Shown in pieces: positions 1 through 10,392 of a stretch of DNA of 64,000 bases. Each line of letters starts with the position of its first letter. The first letter of the stretch is position 1. A model generated the notes under the pieces. That model was given only the letters and a program-made list of their open reading frames with translations, was not told the origin of the DNA and made no database searches. Source of the stretch: Closterium sp. Naga37s-1. Taxonomy: Eukaryota; Streptophyta; Zygnematophyceae; Desmidiales; Closteriaceae. A program made the position numbers and the translations under genes. The DNA lies in the NCBI GenBank assembly GCA_947471745.1, contig CANJKZ010000770.1, forward strand, positions 372,001 to 436,000. Direction: 5' to 3'.

Positions 1-98
1 CCAGCCATTCGTCCAGCCCCTGAGAACTCTCCGGATTCAGCTTTTTCACCGCCACTTACACCACCTCCTTGCTCTCCTTCCCGCCCAGCTTCCCTGCA
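1..98 (-). pseudogene. Truncated duplicate of the kinase exon
   Basis: Positions 1-97 nearly repeat the kinase exon at about 139-236, so the exon end is tandemly duplicated and the copy runs off the left edge. Read on the minus strand, the copy is preceded by an acceptor-like CTGCAG and starts inside the nucleotide-binding loop region. A one-base difference turns a GTGGTGGAAGTG stretch into GTGGTGTAAGTG, which creates both an in-frame TAA and a perfect splice-donor-like GTAAGT. It is most likely a decayed exon copy. Use as an alternative mini-exon cannot be excluded. Confidence 0.6.
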
Positions 99-138
99 GT
101 TATTATCCAGGCGTCAAAAACAACCCCCATTCACTCAC

Positions 139-603
139 CAGCCATTCGTCCAGCCCTTGTGAGCTCTCCGGATTCAGCTTTTTCACCGCCACTTCCACCA
201 CCTCCTTGCTCTCCTTCCCGCCCAGCTTCCCCAGATACACCTCCCCGAAGCTGCCCCGCCCCAGCACCGCCTTCTTGCTAAAAGACGATGTCGCCGCCCG
301 CAGCTCGTGCAGCCGGAACTTGCGGGCGGTGCCCCGCCCGTCCTTGGGATCAGAGGACGTCGACTGGGTGGCGGAAAGGCCGGCAGAGTTGGTGGAGGTG
401 GCATCTGGGGGAGTTAAGGTTGGGGGGTCGAGGGGGGGAAAGGGCAGCAGAGTTGGTGGAGGTGGTATCTGAGGCGGTTTGTTTGAATCCCGGGTTCCCT
501 GTGACTGTGGGGGCACACATTGGTTTGAATCTCCGTCCCTGGGCTCGGAGGACGTTGTTGGCTGGGCGGCGGAAAAGGTCGGCTGAGTTGGTGAAGGTGG
601 CAT
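139..603 (-). CDS. RLCK-VII-like protein kinase, exon with start of kinase domain (gene continues off left edge)
   Basis: This minus-strand exon encodes a Pro/Ser-rich linker and then the start of a plant receptor-like cytoplasmic kinase domain. The FRLHELRAATSSF entry motif resembles the F-x-x-x-E-L-x-x-A-T of RLCK/RLK kinases. The glycine loop GRGSFGEVYLG and the lysine of VAVKKL (VAIK motif, ATP binding) follow. The exon ends at CTG|GTGAGTG (donor 138-132). Its upstream side has a CCTCAG acceptor next to position 603. The linker contains two diverged copies of one block (SAAQPTTSSEPRDG and SATQSTSSDPKDG), matching a DNA duplication at about 340-600. The remaining kinase subdomains lie beyond the window. 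The first exon is probably at about 2832 on the same strand. The kinase assignment is secure; the RLCK-VII class is inferred from both exons. Confidence 0.8.
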
Positions 604-660
604 CTGAGGTGGGTGGTTCTGGCCTTCGGTTCCCTGTGGGGACAGGGGGGTTGACGTTGG

Positions 661-828
661 GAGACAGGGGGGGAAGGGGGGGAAGAGGGGGAAGAGGGGG
701 AAGAGGGGGAAGAGGGGGAAGAAGGGGAAGAGGGGGAAGAGGGGGAAGAGGGGGAAGAGGGGGAAGAAGGGGAAGAGGGGGAAGAGGGGGAAGAGGGGGA
801 AGAGAAGGAAGAGGGGGAAAGCAAGGCG
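661..828. repeat. (GGGGGAAGA)n minisatellite
   Basis: About 18 copies of a 9-bp purine-rich unit lie within the kinase intron. The minus strand would encode a Ser-Ser-Pro run, but nothing indicates that it is translated. Confidence 0.9.
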
Positions 829-870
829 GCAGGGGAGGAGAAAAGGCTAGCTAGTTAAGGCGTCTTAGAA

Positions 871-1026
871 GGGGAGTTGGGACAAGAGGATACTGAGAAG
901 AGGGGAATGGTTTTGAATAAGGGTTTTGAGTCGACTAGAAAAACGTCGACTCAAAACGCACCTTAACAGGGGAGGGGAGTTGGAACAAGAGGATAGTGAC
1001 GAGCTGGGAATGGTTCTAAATTAGGG
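871..1026. repeat. Palindrome site 1 with flanking direct repeats
   Basis: A 13-bp inverted repeat GTTTTGAGTCGAC / GTCGACTCAAAAC (923-935 and 945-957) with a 9-nt loop sits between two 53-nt direct repeats (871-923 and 974-1026). By eye the repeats are about 80% identical without gaps. The palindrome belongs to the dispersed TTTTGAG-N4-CTCAAAA family described in the findings. Confidence 0.85.
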
Positions 1027-1061
1027 TTTCTGTGCGAAACCACTCTGGGGGGCAGGTGGTG

Positions 1062-1194
1062 GGAAGGGGCAGGGGAGGGGGGAGGGGAGGGGGGAGGGGA
1101 GGGGGGAGGGGAGGGGGGAGGGGAGGGGAGGGGGGAGGGGAGGGGGGGAGGGGAGGGGAGGGGGGAGGGGAGGGGGGAGGGGAGGGGGGAAAGG
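1062..1194. repeat. GGGGAGGGGA minisatellite
   Basis: Nearly pure G/A tract of GGGGAGGGG units in the kinase intron. It has clear G-quadruplex potential on the plus strand. Confidence 0.85.
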
Positions 1195-1279
1195 TAAAGA
1201 AGGGGTGGGGTGTGTTTGAGACACCTGGGTGGGAAAGAGTTGGTGGAAGGAAGTGGGTTCAGGGGTGGTTGGTGCAGTA

Positions 1280-1464
1280 GACCACGTTGAAAAAAAGGGA
1301 GGGGGTGACGAGAGGGGAAGGGGGATTGATGGTCTTTTTTGAGATTTCTCAAATTGCATCTGCAACAAAATGGCTGGTCCATTCGAAGCCTGCGGGGAGG
1401 AACTGTGCCAGACAGACCAACGTCGAAAAAGGGTGGTGTTGGGGATGGGAGGGGAAGGGGATTG
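1280..1464. repeat. Palindrome site 2 with flanking direct repeats
   Basis: The near-palindrome TTTTGAG-ATTT-CTCAAAT (1337-1354) lies between two diverged copies of a roughly 50-bp block (about 1280-1329 and 1415-1464). Both copies start GACCA(A)CG and end GGGGAAGGGG(G)ATTG. A third copy of the block starts near 1555. Confidence 0.75.
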
Positions 1465-2102
1465 TGCCAGAGCAACGTAGAATTAGTTCGCTCTTAGTAG
1501 GCTTGCTGCGGATCGAAACCAACTAATCTCAGCCTGCGGGGAGGGACTGTGACAGACCAACGACGAAAAAGAGGCGGTGTTGGGGGCCGGAGGGGAATGG
1601 GGGTTGAGGGAGGGAAAATGGTGGGGGAAGAGAGAAGGAAAAACAAGGGGGAGCGTGGGGGGAGGGGAAGAGGAGAGGGGTGATGGGCACGTGGGTGGGA
1701 AGGGTGGAAAGGTGGGGGCAGGCAGAGCAGCCCTCCTAGCTGTTGCAACACCACCTGCGTGCCCTACAGACACGCGCTGCGGTGCTGCCAAGTTGCCACC
1801 TCCCCCATACCCAGGTGTGTTTAGAGCCGATCAGAGCACACCAAGGGGGACGGGGGAGGGAGCAGAGCAGCCATTAGCCTCTCCCTACCTGATGGGACAC
1901 CATCTGCTTGCTCCACAGTCACGCGCTGCGGTGCTGCCAAGCTGCCCGCCCCGCCATACGGTACCCACGTGTGTTTAGAGTCGATCGGAGCACACCGAGG
2001 GGGGCGGGGAGGGAGCAGAGCAGCCATTAGTCCCTACCTACCTGATGGGACACCACCTGCTTGCTGCTCCACAGGCACGCTCTGCGCTGCTGTGCTGCCA
2101 CG

Positions 2103-2120
2103 TTTTGAGGCGCCTCAAAA
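2103..2120. repeat. Palindrome site 3 (perfect 18-bp palindrome, centre GCGC)
   Basis: TTTTGAG-GCGC-CTCAAAA sits exactly between the third and fourth units of the surrounding tandem array. The left unit ends in GCTGTGCTGCCACG and the right unit repeats the same sequence from about 2129 to 2196. Confidence 0.9.
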
Positions 2121-2245
2121 GCCAGTAGCCCCTCCCTACCTGATGCAACACCATCTGCTTGCTCCACAGGCTCGCTCTGCAGTGCTGTGCTGCCAAGCCA
2201 CCGCCTGCGCAGCACCCTGGTGTGCTTCAGTCAAGGTAAAGCACA

Positions 2246-2329
2246 CTTCAGAGGGAACAACAAGCCAGCCATTAGGTGACTTTTGAGTCGACTCAAAAGT
2301 CTCCAGAGGAGAGCAACACGCCAGCCATA
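2246..2329. repeat. Palindrome site 4 (24-bp perfect palindrome) with 29-nt direct repeats
   Basis: The perfect palindrome covers 2278-2301 with core TTTTGAG-TCGA-CTCAAAA at 2281-2298. It is flanked by two 29-nt direct repeats, 2246-2274 and 2301-2329, that both contain a CAGAGG..GCCAGCCATA pattern. Confidence 0.9.
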
Positions 2330-2419
2330 GTCCCTCTCTCCCTACCTGATGGGACACCAGCTGTTTGCTCCACAGGCACGCTCTGCGGTGCTGCCAAGTT
2401 GCCACCTCCGCCGTACCCG

Positions 2420-2832
2420 TCCCCTCCTCCCCCTCTCCCATTCCCCCTCCCTACCGCCCCCCCTTGCCTCTCCGCTCCCCGTCCCCACCCTCCTTCCCCT
2501 CCCTCCCCTCCGCCCCCTCTCCCCCCGCCGCTAGACACGGCCTTCGCTCCGCCAACTCCGCTCCCCACCCTTTTCCCCCTCCCCGCGCCCCTTCTAAACT
2601 TCCCCCCTCCACCCGCCACCCCTCCGCCCCCTGCTCCGTTACCCTCCGCCTCGCTCCCATCCCCAGCTTCCCTCGGCGTTCGTGGCGAAAACCCTGTCGC
2701 GTAACGCTGGTTACCACCAGGGGTGGAAACGACGGAATGAGCGCGGGATCTGGGCGTGGTGGATGTGACGTTACCGAAGGGCGAACTGGGCGCGCTCTCT
2801 GCAATCACCTCCACCGATAAGCACCCTCCCAT
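2420..2832 (-). CDS. RLCK-VII-like kinase, first exon with N-acylation motif (3' border unresolved)
   Basis: The minus-strand ATG at 2832 opens with MGGCLSVEVIAESAPSSP. Gly2 followed by Cys4 is the dual N-myristoylation/palmitoylation signature of membrane-anchored RLCK-VII (PBS1-like) kinases, and the AESxxS context is typical of that family. These kinases relay signals from plasma-membrane receptors, which is family knowledge. After about 60 residues the frame becomes Gly-rich (2420-2640) and is probably intronic. I could not choose one donor. The kinase-domain exon lies 1.8 kb downstream on the same strand (139-603), across an intron full of minisatellites and palindromes. That both exons belong to one gene is inference from order, strand and family. 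Confidence 0.65.
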
Positions 2833-4430
2833 TCCCCTGTTAGGTCAAACCGCCGACCCCGCCGCCGCTGCCGCTGCCGCTGCTCCTTCTGTGTCTGTTG
2901 CTGCTGCTCTTGCTCCTAACGAACAAGGAGGGCAGAAATGTTCGAGCTGTTGACGGATAGAAGACGCGGCTGGTTCGTTAAAAGGGCTTCCGTTTGTAGA
3001 TTATCGAAACGACAACTAATGACACGGCATTTGAACACGGAGCATGATCAGTCGGCGTTGAGAGCGAACTCCGTGATGCCGTAGGAGACCCATGATTATG
3101 CGGACCCATGAACTACGTCGGCCCATCAGTTGGCGAACCAATTAGAATGCGAAACAGGTTACCAGAGTCGTCGAACAGGAGGGCTCGCTTAGCCCACGAT
3201 GCGGGCCTATGCGGTCACATACACGAACGCGGTGCTCGAGAATTCCCTAAGAGGACTCACAAGCGACGATTTTTACCTATTCAGCCACGCCGCCTGGAGG
3301 TTGTGATGGTAACGGAAGGGCCATTGGGAATAATGGTAGGGAACTCCTGCTGGTAGGGAGCAGCGCCAAAGGCTCCAAGCCCTGTCGGCAATGTGTTTCA
3401 CGATAATAAGAGGGTACGAATGCAGGAGCGGAAAGAGAGCGCTCCGAGGGAACCCTCAGCTTACCAAACTCGGGGTGACTAGTATGTGTAATCGCTACAC
3501 AGACTACGCGAGAGGCTGATAGCTCTGGACGTGCGAAACGATTCAGACGAGTCTCGCGTTCGTAATGGAAAATGGGGTTTCTATGTAGGGAAAGGACGAA
3601 GTGCATGAACCAGAACGTGGTGGTGGTGGTAAGTACGACCAGTCGTAAAATGGCTGATGTACAGTAAACTGATGCTAGGGTGTACTTTCCCTGATGCGAG
3701 AAAAATGGAAGGTTGTGAAGCGTTGTTAAATCCAAAACAGGGTTCGAGTGGGTTCAGTGCGTTTCTGAAATGTTTCGCAGGAGTGTCTTCAAATAAACCA
3801 CCAATCTCCAACCAGCGCCAGTGGAACTCAACAACCTCACTACATTTCAGTTCAACAAGACTGACTACTGCTCTTGACCGTACTCCAATGTTCTGTACCG
3901 AATATAAAGGCCTGAGTCTCTGTGCCGCCCACAACTAGGTCGAGGTGGAGTGGAGTCACTTCATCCGCACCTGTTCGCCACTTTCGCCAAAGCCGGCAAG
4001 TGACACAAACGCAGCGAGCAGCTGGGCGTGTAAATGCTTTCTAAACTAATCAATTGAATCTGCATCTCTCAAACCCTACAACTGTCAAATGCCGAAAACT
4101 CTTACAGCGGAGCACGTTCAGAAAACCCTGCTTGCGTAAACCCCGTAACGACTGCGACCAATTACAAATCTTCGTTTTCGCGTGTAACCCAAGCCACCCA
4201 CCAAGTGAGTCCCCCAGGTCCTTGCTGAGTCAATGCATACAACATCCACGTCAACGAAAACAAAGTAACCCAGAAACACCTCGTCAGATAGCCGGGAAAT
4301 CGCGGAACGGAACTTTCGTGCAAAGTTTCGGACTGTCGTGAATTTCAGGAGCAAAACCATGGCTGGAAACATTTCCAGGGAATAGTGCTGATACTAGCAT
4401 AGTAGTAGCAGGAGCCGCGCGTCGGCCATG
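2833..4430. other. Intergenic region without recognisable gene
   Basis: It contains the 5' flank of the kinase, including a short GCCGCT repeat near 2860-2885. Short open frames exist, but none has recognisable protein character or consistent splice sites. Confidence 0.6.
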
Positions 4431-4438
4431 TTATAAAA
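4431..4438 (+). promoter_or_regulatory. Candidate TATA box of orphan gene 1
   Basis: TTATAAAAGG at 4431-4440 lies about 190 bp upstream of the ATG at 4620. The match to a TATA box is good. Its use as a promoter is inferred. Confidence 0.4.
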
Positions 4439-4800
4439 GGCTACTAACACGTGGGTACTGAGCATCAGTGTGTCACTCGTTGACTCCTGCCAGCATGTAA
4501 GGTCAGAACGATACACATTTTCCAAGTCTTATTTCTCACCAGCTTCTTAGTTACACGTAGCTGTTTTTTTCGCCTCCTCTTAGAAATCGAGCCGCATTCA
4601 CACCGAAACGCCGGAAGCCATGGCTCTTCAACAGCGCCTCGGTCGTTCATGCGACGCCACTCGTTCTCCCAGCAACCTCCGCCGTGTGAGACGGATACGA
4701 AGCGCCGCAACTGCCGGCCAGACTGGATCCTCCTCAATCCACACGGGAGAGGGGACAGAGCGGCAGACGCGGCGCGAATGGCGGCGGAAGAATCGGGTTA

Positions 4801-6623
4801 TTGGCGGCCCCAGTGACTCCAGCCTCCGAAAGCATCACGAATCACGCGAGGAACGCGGCGGAAACGGCGGAGGGGAGACAGGCGCACATACAATCAACTC
4901 TGGATGTGACAATATTGAGTGTGACGGAAGCGGCGGTTGCGGCAGTAGCGACGGGGCCGACGTGGAGCCGAGCGGTGCGTCCGATGATCTGGGAGGCGGC
5001 CCAGCCTCGGAATCCGACCCAGCTGGTGGAGAATCAAATCCCGAATCAAACCCGCGAAGTGGAGGAGAATCAAATCCTTCGAAGCGCTGCACCTGGAGCG
5101 GGTGTTCGAGCTCACGCCCCTGCTGTATCGGCTGTAGCGGCGGCTGTAGCGTCTCCCCTTCGCGGCACTCTCCCAGGAGAAGCTACTTCCCAATCCAGCT
5201 CGCACGCTACAGATGTGCCAACCTCCTCATGCACAAGGGAAGCAGACGCTACATCCGCCTCTGGTGCCACAACCGGCGCTGGAGCTACATCCGCCCCTCT
5301 TGCTACAGCCGCCACTGCTGCTACAGCCGCAGCAGCATCACATGCTGACTTCATCATTCGTGCCGTGGCGCCGTCCGCTGGCGTCGCCCTCTGGGAGGCC
5401 CTCAGGCGCGCTACAGATGCTGCTGCCACGGCTGTAGCCTCCCTGCACACGTGGCAAGCGGCGGACTGCGCTGACGTGGACGAGACCTGCAGCAGAGATT
5501 TCTGGGCGACGATTGCGGCGGATGATGCAGCAGCAGAAGAGGATTGGATACTGGCCGTTGATTCTCTTGGTTTATGGTGGCTCTTCGGGCACTCGGTTAC
5601 GAACATCGTCGGCAGCGAGACACTGACTTTATCAGAGGATGAGATCTCCGACCTCGATTTGAGCAAGGAATCTAATCTGGAGATTCCAGGCAATGCCGTT
5701 GATGATGAGGGTGTGATTGTAACTGAAGCATCTGCTGCTGAGCAGCAGGAACAGCGGGGACAGCAGGATGGCTGCACTTCTGACACGCACAGAGAAGAGG
5801 GACCCGAAGGGTGCTATGCCGTGCGTGTATTTGTGTCCGAGTTTGAAGCCCGAGCGCCGTTCCTGCACTTCTCTCTGTCAGAACATGCCGCCCGGGTCGC
5901 CTCCTCACCTAATGCGGGCGGCGCTTCCGTTATTTCTGAGGTGAGTCTTTCCTTGCAATCTCATGTGCATCACTCGCTGTCTCGTGCTTTGTTTTCTAGT
6001 TAATAACAGTACCACCCTCTTTCGCCTATTCTCCTCCTCTGCAGTCACTTTCCGTGGAGTATTTCGTGCGACACTTCGGCGCAACTGACATAATTTCAGA
6101 AATGGAGGTAAGAAACACATATTCTGTGCACCTGCTCCTGCTTTTCACTCTCTGTCTCGCTTCCAAAACCGATACAAACAATCTGCTGGTTTGATTTCAT
6201 GGCAGATCAAGTACTGCGACAGCAACTGGAAGAAGGTGGATTACATCTGCAGCTTGTTTGGGCAGCGCTTTGGAGTGTCCGTCACTCGAGCCATGATGTA
6301 CCCTGACCCTGCTCTCTTCGACTGCCACCGCGCTCGTGCCCTGCTCAGGAAGAAGCTGCACGGGCTGGTAAGTGATAAGTGATAAGGCTTGTGTTTTTAA
6401 AACTGCCATTTTCTCTATTTGTTGGCACCTTGTCTGCAACTTTTGCGTGTACTCCTCGTCTCTTGAAGCTGATGCAATTGTGCTGGTTGTGAGGTGTGCA
6501 GGTGGTGGCATGGTCGGGCATCTCTCCCATGCACTGCTTCTCTCGAGCCATTCTCCACGTATGGTGTGAAACTGCACATATAGCCAACCTTCTGCAAGAC
6601 ATATTTCCAGGCAAGAACCACGA

Positions 6624-6656
<33 letters not shown>

Positions 6657-6829
6657 CCGTTGTCTTTTCATTTTCATTGTTGAGCTTTCCCTCATCGTGC
6701 TTTACTCTGTCAAACTTGATATTTGCAGAGGTTTCAAGCTTATTGGATATGCAAGAAGACGTGCTGATGGTGCTGACTGTTGCCGAAGGCCATCAAGGCT
6801 GGCCTATCTTCTATGAGTCATTGTATAAG
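4801..6829 (+). CDS. Orphan gene 1, multi-exon protein of unknown function
   Basis: I do not recognise the family. Exons with consistent phase: A open from about 4690 to 5940; B 6045-6107; C 6206-6367; D 6502-6610; E 6729-6829. The C-terminal part is compact and conserved with its neighbour: SVEYFVRHFGA (B), YCDSNWKKVDYICSLFGQRF and GVSVTRAMMY (C), VVAWSG..SPMHCFSRAILHVWCET (D), EDVLMVLTVAE..WPIFYES (E). Exon A is Ala/Thr-rich and low complexity up to about residue 190, then acidic. Exon D ends with a GC donor where the paralogue has GT. Exon A has no ATG in its frame before 4984, so translation may start at 4620 through an extra splice, or at 4984. The 3' end after 6829 is unresolved. The gene sits in tandem with orphan gene 2. 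Confidence 0.7.
6626..6656 (+). repeat. Poly-T tract
   Basis: An uninterrupted run of 31 T lies in the intron after exon D of orphan gene 1. It may be the polypyrimidine tract or a retroposon tail on the other strand. Confidence 0.85.
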
Positions 6830-7526
6830 GTATCTGAAAGGTCAAGGGATGAAGGGGAAAGGGGTTCATGGGTGCACCATGCACATCATCCTTGGTTTGG
6901 AATAAATATGAAGACTTGTGTCAGGGCTGTGTAGATGGAGTGTATACCTATATTTCTGTCATCTAACACTATCCGGATGTCTGTGCAGCGAGGTGTGCAA
7001 GAACTCCGATGATATCCTAGGAATATCTACTTTGCGTATTATTGTTTCCACAAGTGTGGGCTTTCCATGGCGATTAGTGCACGCACATTGCATCATGCAG
7101 TATTGAGTCTTCTGTCGTGCTTGCTCAGCGAGACATTATTCCACGTGCATTCGACTGCACCTGACGGTTCCTCTTACCCAGTCAGCATCACATTGACCAA
7201 TTGCCATGCCGTTCGCCATCAGTAACCCAGTCACCTTGCAAAAGCATTGCCAATCAGGGCACAATGTTCCGGCGCGCTTTGCTAATTTATTCCCTATCGC
7301 CGCGCGTCAATTTCAGACCCCGCTAGGGAGTTGATTCCCTTCGGCAGATGCTCCAGCCCCAGATGCACGTCGAAGTGCACGTACGTGAGCACCGTGTTAA
7401 CGCATTTCGCCGTGGTAAAACGCTCTGTACCGTTAAATATTTATGTGAAACCCTTCCCGATCAGCTAGAGTTGAATCTGGGATTTGGGGCAAGCTGAGGA
7501 TTCAAAACTGAACAGCGAGCCCACAC
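6830..7526. other. Spacer between the two orphan paralogues
   Basis: The unresolved 3' part of orphan gene 1 and the promoter side of orphan gene 2 lie here. I see no conserved motif matching the last exons of the paralogue. Confidence 0.5.
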
Positions 7527-9472
7527 TTGCTTTTCAATCCCGACTGTGGGGATACGGCGGCGGTGCAAAGCGCAAAGCTAGATTGTTCTCGAACGAAGGA
7601 CGTTCGAGCTACAAACCCTCAGAGTTTTCTCCGAAGCTTCAGAAACGTAGGCTCGTCAGCAGACGTAGATCTTCGTTCAAAGGAGAACGAGCTTAGCATA
7701 AGCCCTGTTTCGTCAGCAAGAAGCCCGAGTTCGTCCGCGAGTACTCGAGACGATCGTTCCAGCCTGCCGACCGCTTTTCCCTTCATTCACTGCTCAGAAG
7801 AAACCTTGTCGCCGTCCTACCCTGTCGAACGTCTTTCCCATGGGCTTAATGGAACTTGTGGAGCCGATAGCGCTTGTGTGTCTGCGTCTGAGCATGCAGA
7901 TTTGGAGCAAATTGAACAGAGGGGTAAAGGAGTGGGGGACAGAGAGTGGGAAGGAGGTGGGAAAGTGACTGTACAGGAGGGTCGTGTATATAAAGAGATT
8001 GTAGACGAGACTAGACTAGGCGAAGGGAGTGTACAGGCAGAGGCGGTTTTCCTGAGTGAGTTCGAAGCGCGGGCCCCGTTTGTCGACTTCACTCTATCGG
8101 AAGACGCTGTCAGGGTTGCTTCCTCCCCAAATGCTGGAGGCGCGTCCGTCATTTCCGAGGTGAGGAAATACCTTGATTTTTGCTTCTTGAATCACGTCTC
8201 TCTTTGAACATACCATTTGGCAAAACCAGAATGCTTCGTACGTTTGTTAATCCTAGATAGAACATATTTTGGCGCAATAAATTATCTCACACCACCCCAC
8301 TTCCCAGTCCCTTTCAGTGGAGTACTTTGTGCGCCATTTCGGTGCATCTGGCATAATTTCAGAGATGGAGGTACGAGGAATTATGAAATTGGGTTGGGAA
8401 CGATATTCGTGAAATTTTGAAAATTGAAGAAATCAAGTTACATGCTAGGACAGAATCCCTCCGTCATACATCTCGTTCCCTAGATTCTGTCCCACGCACA
8501 TTATGACAGTCTTTGTTCTCGATATCTCAGGTGCAGTACTGCGACAGCAACTGGAAGAAGGTGGATTACATCTGCAGCTTGTTTGGGCAGCGCTTTGGAG
8601 TGTCCGTCACTCGAGCCATGATGTACCCTGACCCTGGTCGATTTGACTACGACCATGCAAAGGCCCTTCTCAGAAAGAAGCTGCATGGGCTGGTAAGTTC
8701 TGCAGCTGTTCTCCCATGACACGTGTGCTTACAGCATGCATCTCTGCAACCTTTCCTCTCCCTTCTGTAATTTGTTTCCCTTGTGCACTTTCCCCGCTGC
8801 CATGCTGCATGGCTCTACTTCTAGGTGGTGGCATGGTCAGGAGTATCGCCCATGCACTGCTTCTCTCGCGCTATCCTTCACGTTTGGTGTGAGACCCCGC
8901 ACATCGCCAACCTCCTACACCAGGCCTTCCCATGTATGCCACGAATCCTCGTACATCTTTCTTTACCCAACTCTGCTGCTGGTGGTTCAGTTGTTTCCTG
9001 TACTTCGCAGCGTGCTTATTTGTGCAAGTATGTTGTTTCCGTACGTCCTGCTGCAAATTTTACTTGTTAATCTATGTTCATTTCCTTCCTGTGTCCTCCT
9101 TGCGTTTGAGTCAGCTGTGTGCAGAGAGCTTGACCTTCAAGAGGACGTGCTAATCGTTCTAACGGTTGCAGAGGGGAACCATGGCCTATATTCTACGAGT
9201 CTGTATATACCCACTCGATCATATCCCACTCTGCAGATTGGAGCGTTCCATGTGAAACAGATGAAACAGGTGAGGATCTATCATATGGCTCTATATCATA
9301 TTGTATTAAATTGTATATTTTGTGGTGGTTATATAATGTTAAATACGTGTGATGTCGTTACACATGAATTTGACCCATGTGTGATCATAACAAGCGCATT
9401 CCAAATATGCAGGTACTTTGTGGATTGGTAATTGGCAGACACATGTTTAAAGCCTGCTATTTGTATGCATGA
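7527..9472 (+). CDS. Orphan gene 2, tandem paralogue of orphan gene 1
   Basis: Same exon plan as its neighbour: A to 8159 (donor GTGAGG); B 8308-8370 (63 bp in both genes); C 8531-8692 (162 bp in both); D 8825-8933 (109 bp in both); E about 9125-9202; then 9237-9269 (IGAFHVKQMKQ) and terminal 9413-9472 (VLCGLVIGRH..., stop TGA). Exon A shares FEARAPF.DF.LSE.A.RVASSPNAGGASVISE with gene 1 but is otherwise diverged. There is no in-frame ATG in exon A, so an upstream exon is likely. In exon E the frame of EDVLIVLTVAE and that of PIFYES differ by one base at a GGGG run (9173-9176). The D/E junction codon is also unclear. The gene may therefore be damaged, or the assembly may miss one G. Function unknown. 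Confidence 0.6.
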
Positions 9473-9506
9473 TACATGGATGGTGGTGAAGGTAGCAAAG
9501 AGGTGC

Positions 9507-9858
9507 TGTTACGAGTGCAATGGAGTGAGCGAGTGAGGATTGCACTATCGAAGCAAGAGTACAATGAGCGAAGGAATGGGCGAAGAATATATAGCGAAAC
9601 TACAGTGGTAACGGTAATGTGTGGAGAATGGGGTGCGCGACGGGCCTAGTGCCGAGGTTGGGAATTGTCGAGGCGGAGGTCCGGAGCGCGAGTTACCAAC
9701 CGAACCATGAGGTTGGGTCGCGTCGTGAACAGTAGCGGGAATAGTGTCGAGGCGAATGTCGCGAATGGTAACGGATTATTGTTGGGTGCTGTTGGCGGGA
9801 AACAGTGGTGTACGCGCTGAGCAGGGAAGCGAAGTAAGGAAAAGGAATATTCCTTATA
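9507..9858 (-). repeat. 3' LTR of gypsy element A
   Basis: It matches 24565-24916 over its whole length with scattered substitutions. The outer end TGTTACGAG abuts the GGTGC duplication. The inner end abuts the poly-C (minus-strand polypurine) tract. Confidence 0.85.
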
Positions 9859-9955
9859 CTACCCCCCCCCCTCTAAGGAGGCCCTCCTTACAAAAGCGCG
9901 AATACATCTCGGAAATGTCGGCTGCGCAGATACTCGGTGAGGACGGGGTGGTTTT

Positions 9956-10392
9956 TGTTGGGCTGAGTGCCCCTTAGGATCTTTGGTAGGGTTAAACTCT
10001 GGGTAGAGTGATGTAGTAGCGGAAGCGTTTAAATGAAGTCCTTGAACCACCTTGCGCTGGTATGTGAGGGCAAAGTAAGTTGATTAAAACAAGCAAGTAC
10101 AAAGGTTTATATAAGAGTACAAAGAATACGAAGAGATATAATTAAACTGTTTTACTGTTGCGGTTCGATACAGTGCGACTCGGGCAACTGCTCAATGTCG
10201 AGTCAGTTGTGTGTCCTTGCTGTCGCGCTGCATTTGTCAAGTCAAAGGTCGCTGACCTTTGACTTTCGCGTAACCTCCAGCGGTTACTTCAACCTCCGAG
10301 GGTTGACTCGCTGGTGCCTCGATATGCTCTGCTTCGCTTGTGCCTTGGTGTTTCGACACGACAGAGGCGCTTAAGATTGTTTGTTCCCAACA
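9956..10392 (-). repeat. 3' LTR of copia element B
   Basis: 437 bp, near-identical to 17860-18296, bounded by TG...CA. Confidence 0.92.

Larger units (their letters stand above)
1722..2425. repeat. Five degenerate tandem units of about 110-150 bp in kinase intron
   Basis: Units start near 1722, 1861, 2010, 2121 and 2302. Each carries CCTACCTGATG, a CTCCACAG-like block and GCTCTGCGGTGCTGCCAAG. Read on the minus strand, each contains CATCAG|GTAGGG, a good splice-donor match, so the array may have grown by duplication of an exon/intron border. Palindromes at 2103 and 2281 sit at unit boundaries. Confidence 0.8.
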
